Positions 57,686 through 64,000 of a DNA stretch of 64,000 nt are shown piece after piece (position 1 is the stretch's first letter; the number at the start of each line of letters is the position of its first letter). Location of the stretch: positions 84,867 through 148,866 of the forward strand of contig KN832883.1 in NCBI GenBank assembly GCA_000827325.1. Reading direction: 5' to 3'. Source of the stretch: Oidiodendron maius Zn (lineage: Eukaryota; Ascomycota; Leotiomycetes; Myxotrichaceae). Below the pieces are notes generated by a model. The model saw only the letters and a program-made list of their open reading frames with translations. It was not told the origin of the DNA and did not search any database. The position numbers and the translations under genes are program-made.

Positions 57686-58566
57686 ACTTCAGGAGACGGA
57701 AATGGCGGTATCCATTCATCAATGCCGCATCAGAGTGCAGTGGGTACCGTGAGAGCTCTAGGATATGATCAAGGGCGGGCCACCATGCTTACCATTTTCA
57801 TGGACAAATTCATGAGAGGTTTGGTGTGCTGTGCTACAAGAGGAATACTGTGAAAGATGTGAGGATCACGATTCGCTAGATCTGGCCATCGACACTTGTC
57901 CATAAGAGATATCGCCTTACATCTGTCTTACCATCTCTTTCTTCATTCTCTTTAGTTTGATATTTGCCAAATATAGCACATTTATGTCAGTAGCGTCTCT
58001 TCTGAATAGCAGTATAATGTCCAAGACCATCACTCACTTCGTGACAGCACGAAAACAGTTCCTGGAAGGGTCGGGGGTGTAACTGAGCCTTGTATCTACT
58101 TAGGCCTATAAATATGGTCGTTCCTGCCGTTGATGTAAATACCATTGTGGAGTATTCCTTCTTCTCTTCTGATATCTTCCTTCAATTATCTGGTTAACTG
58201 TTTCGCAACCAGTCGCTATCAGAGGGAGGTTTCAGATAACTTGGAAAGCAACCGTAAATGCCGAAATAAGAGTAATACCGTAGTAAAGAACTCGGCCTCG
58301 GGAGATGGAGAAGAGCGGGGCGGGTCGGAAGCAGCCCCCGGCAACAATGTGGCGGAGTCGCACATACACGGCAACCCGAATACTGGGTCCTCAAACAACC
58401 GATGCCGACTTTTGAGTATGTAGGTTAGAATGTGAGTTAGTATGTGGGGATTTCCTCCTTCTACACTCCCACCCTCGACCTAGAGGCATAAGTGAGACCT
58501 TAACATAAATCATAACCTTATGCGAATGACTCCTTGTCTTATACATTAAAGTTGCAATTCATTGTC
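57686..58566. other. intergenic, nothing recognised
   Basis: An 880-base gap between the DUF3237 gene and the regulator, both on the plus strand. No supported feature. Confidence 0.5.
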
Positions 58567-59452
58567 ATGTGTACGAATAGATCAACCATGTTACGAACAC
58601 ACGGTTTCTGTGCTCCAGACGTATCTAATTACTCCAGCTCAAAGCGACACAGAACTTCTCAAGCAGGCTTGAAAGACTGCCAGAGTTCAAAGCCGATCAG
58701 GAGGAGGGCAGTGAAAGCTTGCACTGCGTGTAGAGTGAGAAAGGTTCGCTGCGATGCGATGCAAAGATGCCACGTTGCTGCTGATTGGGGGGTCCCTTGC
58801 TCGAACTGTACGATAAATGGCATTAAATGTGTGATCAGGGAGAGTAAAAGTCGAAAGTGAGTCTTAAGATGTATCCCGGTTGTGAGTTGTACTGATTACA
58901 CGAAGAAACCCGTTGGACAATAGTCAACCGACAACATCTGCTCCCATAACCACACTGAGAATCGATGAAGCAGCTCGAACCGAGGGGTATGGAATTTTCA
59001 AGCCATCGGATGTTACCAATCTCGTGCAAGCAAGTGTAACCAGCGACAGGGTCAGAAAGTTCTGCAAGCATTCCAGTGTTAGTCGCCACATAACATTACC
59101 AAGAGGGCTACGATTCTCCAACAGCATGAGACCGGATTTCCAGGGTAGCGGCATGGTCGACATTGGGATCCCGGTTAAAAGACAGCCTGAAAATGACGTC
59201 TATAACGCGCTTTGTGCGCGCACGACCTTTGATTCTGATGACGACACGGACGGCTTCTGCCTTGACAGGATAGAATGCTCCGCCGTGCAGCTAGAAGAGG
59301 AATTAAATGGAAATATAAATATGGTTGGAGAAAATGACATCGATTTGAACGATTTTCTGAATTTTGATTCTACGGCTAATGAGTTGTGGGATGTAACCCT
59401 CGAGGAAGTCGCGAATAAGAATTGGTGGGGTTTGGGCAGGCAATGTCAATAA
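58567..59452 (+). CDS. short Zn2Cys6 transcription factor
   Basis: 278 residues from exons 58567-58856 and 58906-59452, over a 49-base intron with a CTGAT branch site; the join is in phase (ESKSRK then NPLDNSQ). The zinc cluster is Cys52, 55, 62, 78, 81 and 88, with a 15-residue loop between the third and fourth Cys (DAMQRCHVAADWGVP) where five to nine are usual. A preceding RRRAVKACTACRVRKVRC stretch is strongly basic. The C-terminal half is acidic (NDIDLNDFLNFDSTANELW) and may act as an activation segment; the large fungal_trans domain is absent, so the protein is short for its class. The start could also be the ATG at 58588. It probably serves the flanking hydrolase, monooxygenase and DUF3237 genes. 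Confidence 0.75.
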
Positions 59453-60219
59453 GATTGATCTGGTACCTAGTTGGAGTAGACTGAATAGCCCTGAGCTGGA
59501 GGCATTGTTTGGATAACCGCCAGCGAAGGCGGACACTGTTATCTATAGCTAGGATTTGTTTGTGAATTAGGACGTTAGCTGCTTGGGTATATTTAGCCAG
59601 TTAGCGACGATCGAGGATACTTTGAAGCTCACTCCGCAGCGTGCTCTAATAATTGCCCATGGAAGAGGTCACTTCTGCAGATGAGCGAGTCATAATTAAC
59701 ATGCAACGTATTCGATGCATGTTTATGAACTGCGCATGTGATTTTACGACAAAAATCATAAATTTGAAATCACTATTTGTCACTATATGTCGGCCACTTC
59801 TTAATACTTTTAAAACAAAATATGACTCTAAAAGTCTGTCTTCCCCCGTAGAGATTATCTCCCAGGCATAGGTTAGATTATATAAAGTATTTTTAGTGTG
59901 GAAATAGTTTCACCGAAATAACCTCTAAGCAGGAGCCTTTTCTATTGGGATGATATCTATAAACGGTAATCTGTGGTAAAGAGACATAGTCGCTTGGACT
60001 AGAACGGTGGAGCTTATCGATCTCAGCAAGTAAGTCTCTAAATCATACGGGATGTTCCCTCGAAGACAGAGGGCCACCGAGATGATGTAGAAGCAGGAGC
60101 TCACCAAAGAACTTTGATATTTGTCCATTACAAGAAAGATCAATTCACACAACGATCAAAATGAGCTTCTTCGGAGGAGGTGATACATGGGCCTTGGGCC
60201 AATGTTTAATATAAAGTGT
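59453..60219. other. intergenic between convergent genes
   Basis: A 767-base gap between the 3' ends of the regulator and the hydrolase. No recognisable feature. Confidence 0.5.
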
Positions 60220-61414
60220 CTACAACCCTAAGACAAATCGGACGCCTTCAATCGTGTTTTGTACAAATTTCTGGCCGTCACTGATAGATGGGAAGATCCA
60301 GAAGTAGTGAGGATACCCCTCATAGTAGTCGGATTTGACCTTAACCCCAGCTTTCTCCAAAAGGTGTTCCATCACTCTCCCATCGTCGCGGAGGGGATCA
60401 AACTCACATGTAGCAATGTAAGTTGGTGGGTACTGGGCAATATTTTTACTAAGAGCGGGAAATTGAGCCGGGTCGGTAATATCAGGGCTAATGGAGTCTT
60501 GGAGCATGAGTAGTTAGCTTGTATTTTACCTAAACGGTGGTGAACTAGGCGCTTACCAAAGAATGTCGCCATGGTTTGCTTGTCGATGACTGGGGAGCCT
60601 ACTTCATTCTCCACATATGATGTGTACATGCTCTTGAATTCGTCTGGAATATTCGAGTAGTGCAAGGTTACTGGTACCAGTGCTACAATTCCTTGAATAT
60701 AATCCCGCTTTCCGTTTCCAATCAACTTCTCCGCTATGCTGAATGCTAAACCACCACCAGCAGAACCTCCGGCGCTGAAATATTTGTGCTGATCTGCTCC
60801 TAATTTCTCGGCGGCTTGCCACGCCTGATCAAGACATCAGCACTCTAATCCCTGTTGGACTTGCTCGGAAATTTAACTAACCCATTTGTACGCTGTAACA
60901 CAGTCGTCGATCATTGTTGGCATCTTGTACCTCGGTCCTAAACGATAGTCGACTGAGACGACAATGCACGGCGTGAACCGAGCGAGGGCTCTGCAAAGTG
61001 GATCCTCGGCATCTAGGTTTCCACAACAATATCCTCCACCGTGCGCATAGACGCAAACTGGTAGCTTTTGGCCGGTTGTTCTGGCTTCTTTAGGGTCGTA
61101 GATGCGGACAGTGACATCATTGTCGATCTTTTCATCCCCTGTACGCGCGCATTGTCAGTTGATCTTCCAAATGGTTCAAATAATATATATCGCACTGGTT
61201 GTCACTGAAGAGTCTGGCGGTGGCATCATTCCTGAAAGCATAGATAGAAGCCCACTATACTGTTTGTTAATATCTCCAATACTGCCGGAGAGTAGAGGTC
61301 GGCTGCCCAAGGCAGTCTCAAGCTACCACACACAGTCGTGTCAGCAGCTCACTCTAAAGCGTATTATGCTCTTGACAGTACCTCAGTCCATTGAGAGTTG
61401 TATTTGTGAGACAT
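60220..61414 (-). CDS. alpha/beta hydrolase, hormone-sensitive-lipase type esterase
   Basis: Carboxylic-ester hydrolase (Abhydrolase_3, PF07859), 320 residues from exons 61414-61382, 61322-61196, 61138-60882, 60824-60557 and 60497-60220; introns of 57-59 bases with CTGAC or CTAAC branch sites. The oxyanion motif is HGGGYCCG at residue 85. The catalytic triad is Ser160 in AGGSAGGG, Asp262 in CEFDPLRDDG and His292 in GYPHYFW. VDYRLGP, a strong family mark, follows the HGGG motif by about 30 residues. There is no signal peptide, so the enzyme is probably cytosolic. All catalytic residues are kept. It is transcribed in the same direction as the flavin monooxygenase upstream, and such pairs can turn a ketone into an ester and then cleave it. 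Confidence 0.85.
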
Positions 61415-62056
61415 ATTTGCCACTTGATGGGTAATAATATTGTGTGGAGACAATATTCGAACAATGCAAGTGTGTTCACGAAAGGGATTAAGCGTTGTAT
61501 TATAGATGAGGTGGGCGGCGGCTTTACTCCTTTACTTACCAGTTCAGCTAATACCTAAATGGACACTACTGCGGTATATTACACTGGGGAAGCACGTATG
61601 AATCAGTTAGGAACGTGATGGGCGAAGAGCATTTTGAGGGGAAAGGAGAACGGGAAGACCTGTTTCCGTGTGCGAGTCGCACATGCGAGTGCGACTTGTA
61701 CACAGAATGGAGAGTTGGCTAGTCTCAGCCGCGGTAAAAGATGCCGTACAGTCCTCCTCGCTCTACGCACTTGTAAGGATAACTTTACATATAGAAGGGT
61801 AATTTGCAGTGCGACTTGAAGTGTTGGGATAAGGCGCAAGCTTTAGAACAAGTAGAGAGACCAAGAGTCACGTAGGGACCTCCCTGGATTATGGCGACTG
61901 TCCTTCAGCAGTACGGAAATATAGTTAACATTGTGGTTATAAATTAAAGGTTATACTGATGGTAATATGTTAAATAAAACTTAAATAGTCAATGTATTGC
62001 TAGGAACCATGTATATTAAATACATAGCGTTCAAAATGAGGGTTTTGCTGTAAAAT
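61415..62056. other. intergenic between same-strand genes
   Basis: A 642-base gap that must contain the hydrolase promoter. AT-rich near 61920-62010; nothing else recognised. Confidence 0.5.
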
Positions 62057-63853
62057 CTATATGACTTTAAGGCTCTTTATGACTTTTGGCCCTATACTAG
62101 CCACAAAAACCACACTAGCTAACATAGATCCCATAATACTGAGAGTTGAAAGTTGAGTCTCTTCGACTATTCTGCCAATCTGTTCGCGTGCTTTGGATTG
62201 CAGGCACTCTTTACCCTTTCCAGAAACATTGAAATCACTCCATTCAACTGTTGCTGTGCGAGTCTGATACTCAACAACAGTGCCACACCAGTTGTTTGTA
62301 ACCAGTCCATCCGCATTTTTGTACCAACTGTCACAGCTTGGATCGGCGAAGGTGCTCTTTCCTAGCCGCTCTTGGATTTCATTGTTGTAAGAGTTGATGC
62401 GTGAGAGTAGGGGAAGGAGGGTGAGATCACCACCATTGGCCCGTGATTTTAATATTGGAGAGATTAGGGTGTTGATGTATCGAGATTGGGCTTCAATCAT
62501 TAGGATAATGGAGTTGTGACCTAGGTTTGTGTTGGGCCCGTAGAGCATTCCGAAATTCGGAAGTCCCTCAACTGTCATGCCCAGGTACGCACGAGCTCCA
62601 CCTTTCCAGATTTGTTCTATGGGTCGTCCACCAAGTCCAAAAACCTTGATTGGAAACATGAATTCGAGCGTACGAAACCCTGTTGCAAGGATAATCAGGT
62701 CAAAATCCTCTTCCTTTCCAGCGCTTTTGATTCCCGTAGGGGATACCTCATCAATGGGGCTCGTTTCAAGCTTAACATTAGCTCGATTCATTGCAGGAAA
62801 GTAATCATCAGAGATGATAATCCTCTTGCAGCCAGGCGGGTAATCCGGCGTTAGCCTCCTCCTCAAGTCCTTATCATCTGGGATTTGCCAGTTCATCATA
62901 TCAAGGGACATCGTCTTGACCATTTCGTTCATCTGGGAGCCTATATCAACTGTAGCTTCATGGAGGCTCTCCCGAATGTCCATCAGCGAGGCACGGTACC
63001 TCTTCCGGACTGCTGGTACGTATCGGTAGACCTTTCGCATAGCCTCGCTGATCGGTTTATCATTTCGTGGAATGACCCAGTTTGGTGTTCGCTGAAAGAC
63101 CGTTACACTTTGGGCGATGTCAGATATCTCCGGAAGAATCTGAGCTGCTGTTGCTCCATTGCCAATCATGGCAACCTTTTTTCCGCTTAGTTGATAACTC
63201 CAATCCCACCTAGCCGAATGCATGATCTTGCCTTGGAAGGAGTCGAGGCCGCTGATGGTTGGATAATGCGGCACGTTCAGTTGGCCAACTGCGGACACCA
63301 GAAAATCGCTTGTAATTGTGTATGATGCGGCACACTCGGCAGCTTTCCCACCAAGAACACTAAGAGAGGTCTCCCACTTTTTGGTAGACTCATTCCATCT
63401 TGCTTCTTCCACTTCGGTATTGAAGCGGATGTATCGATAGAGACCCCACTTCTGAGCTACCTGGATGAGGTAGGAGAGTATTTCCTCCTGTCCAGGGTAT
63501 TCTCGGGTCCAGTCAGGGTTTTGCTCGAAGGAAAAAGAGTACAAATGGCTCCATACTATGAAGAGTTAGACCTCTGGTTCTCTGGTACCAAAAGAATTGC
63601 AGTGTCTTACTGTCGCAGCAACATCCTGGATATTTATTGTCATTCCAGGTACCTCCAATTTGGGTACCCTTCTCAACAATGATGAAGTCCCGACTGTCAT
63701 TGCGGCGGATCATGTCAATCGCGGTGCACAGTCCTAGTTTTAGGTTCAGTTAAACTGGCACTCGTACATCATGGAGGACATGGAAAACATACCCGACACC
63801 CCAGCACCAATGATTAGGACTGCCGCGTTGTTTTGGCTCGAAAATGTGGTCAT
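62057..63853 (-). CDS. Baeyer-Villiger-type flavin monooxygenase
   Basis: FAD- and NADPH-dependent monooxygenase that inserts oxygen next to a ketone, 560 residues. Exons 63853-63793, 63733-63611 and 63555-62057; introns of 59 and 55 bases. The FAD site GAGVSG is at 16-21, rebuilt across the first junction, followed by GGTWNDNKYPGCCCD and, across the second, DIWSHLYSFSFEQNPDW. The Baeyer-Villiger fingerprint FxGxxxHxxxW(P/D) is present as FQGKIMHSARWD, and the NADPH site as MIGNGATAAQILPEI. ATGFRTLEF and LYGPNTNLGH are further family marks. A C-terminal hydrophobic stretch (LSIMGSMLASVVFVASIGP) could anchor it to a membrane. The gene is intact. It lies upstream of and parallel to the esterase gene. 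Confidence 0.9.
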
Positions 63854-64000
63854 GATGGCTTGTGTCGTGCAACTGAAGAAAGGGATGAAACAATACAATT
63901 GCTGAAGATGGCGAGGAGAGGTCTCGTGCGAATGCTCCTTAGGCTACCTCGAGATACGGACAATCGTCTCTTATTTCTACCCTCCATCATCATCCCGCAC

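Overview
The window is fungal. Genes are split by short introns of about 48-95 bases with GT..AG ends and CTRAY-type branch sites, and the protein families are those of filamentous ascomycetes: Zn2Cys6 regulators, an AflR-like regulator, MFS permeases, a UstYa-like protein, GH55, GH38 and a fungal bZIP. AT-rich, CpG-poor islands look like old RIP. The AflR-like regulators favour a Eurotiomycete such as an Aspergillus or Penicillium relative, but that is inference. The mix of intact accessory genes, at least five decayed genes and transposon remains suggests a fast-changing, subtelomere-like region.

Layout. 1-13 kb: a decayed FAD monooxygenase, an intact Zn2Cys6 regulator, a small five-exon bZIP gene that simple reading-frame searches miss, a gamma-glutamyltranspeptidase fragment, a 5'-truncated GH55 glucanase and an unrecognised decayed gene. 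13-31 kb: F-box protein, Zn2Cys6 regulator, maltose-type permease with a 36-bp tandem repeat upstream, GH38 alpha-mannosidase divergent from a phytanoyl-CoA dioxygenase-like gene, cytochrome b561 protein and a sucrose-type transporter; much of this is a carbohydrate uptake and breakdown set. 31.9-33.1 kb: a Tc1/mariner-type relic with 28-bp inverted ends and a solo LTR inside it.

34-55 kb is the most interesting part. An isocyanide synthase of the DIT1/PvcA family (three exons, about 500 residues) sits with a UstYa-like membrane protein and an MFS exporter. A regulator pair and the MFS gene are present twice: copy A (MFS-A, UstYa-like, synthase, small regulator A, Zn2Cys6 regulator A) and copy B (small regulator B, Zn2Cys6 regulator B, MFS-B). 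Regulator A has lost its zinc cluster and reading frame; regulator B is intact. This looks like an isocyanide cluster with duplicated control and export genes, where control has probably passed to copy B.

56-64 kb holds a second small set: a seven-exon DUF3237 gene, a short Zn2Cys6 regulator, an HSL-type alpha/beta hydrolase and a Baeyer-Villiger-type monooxygenase. The last two could act in sequence (ketone to ester, then hydrolysis). The set may continue beyond the right edge. No tRNA, rRNA or CRISPR array was seen.
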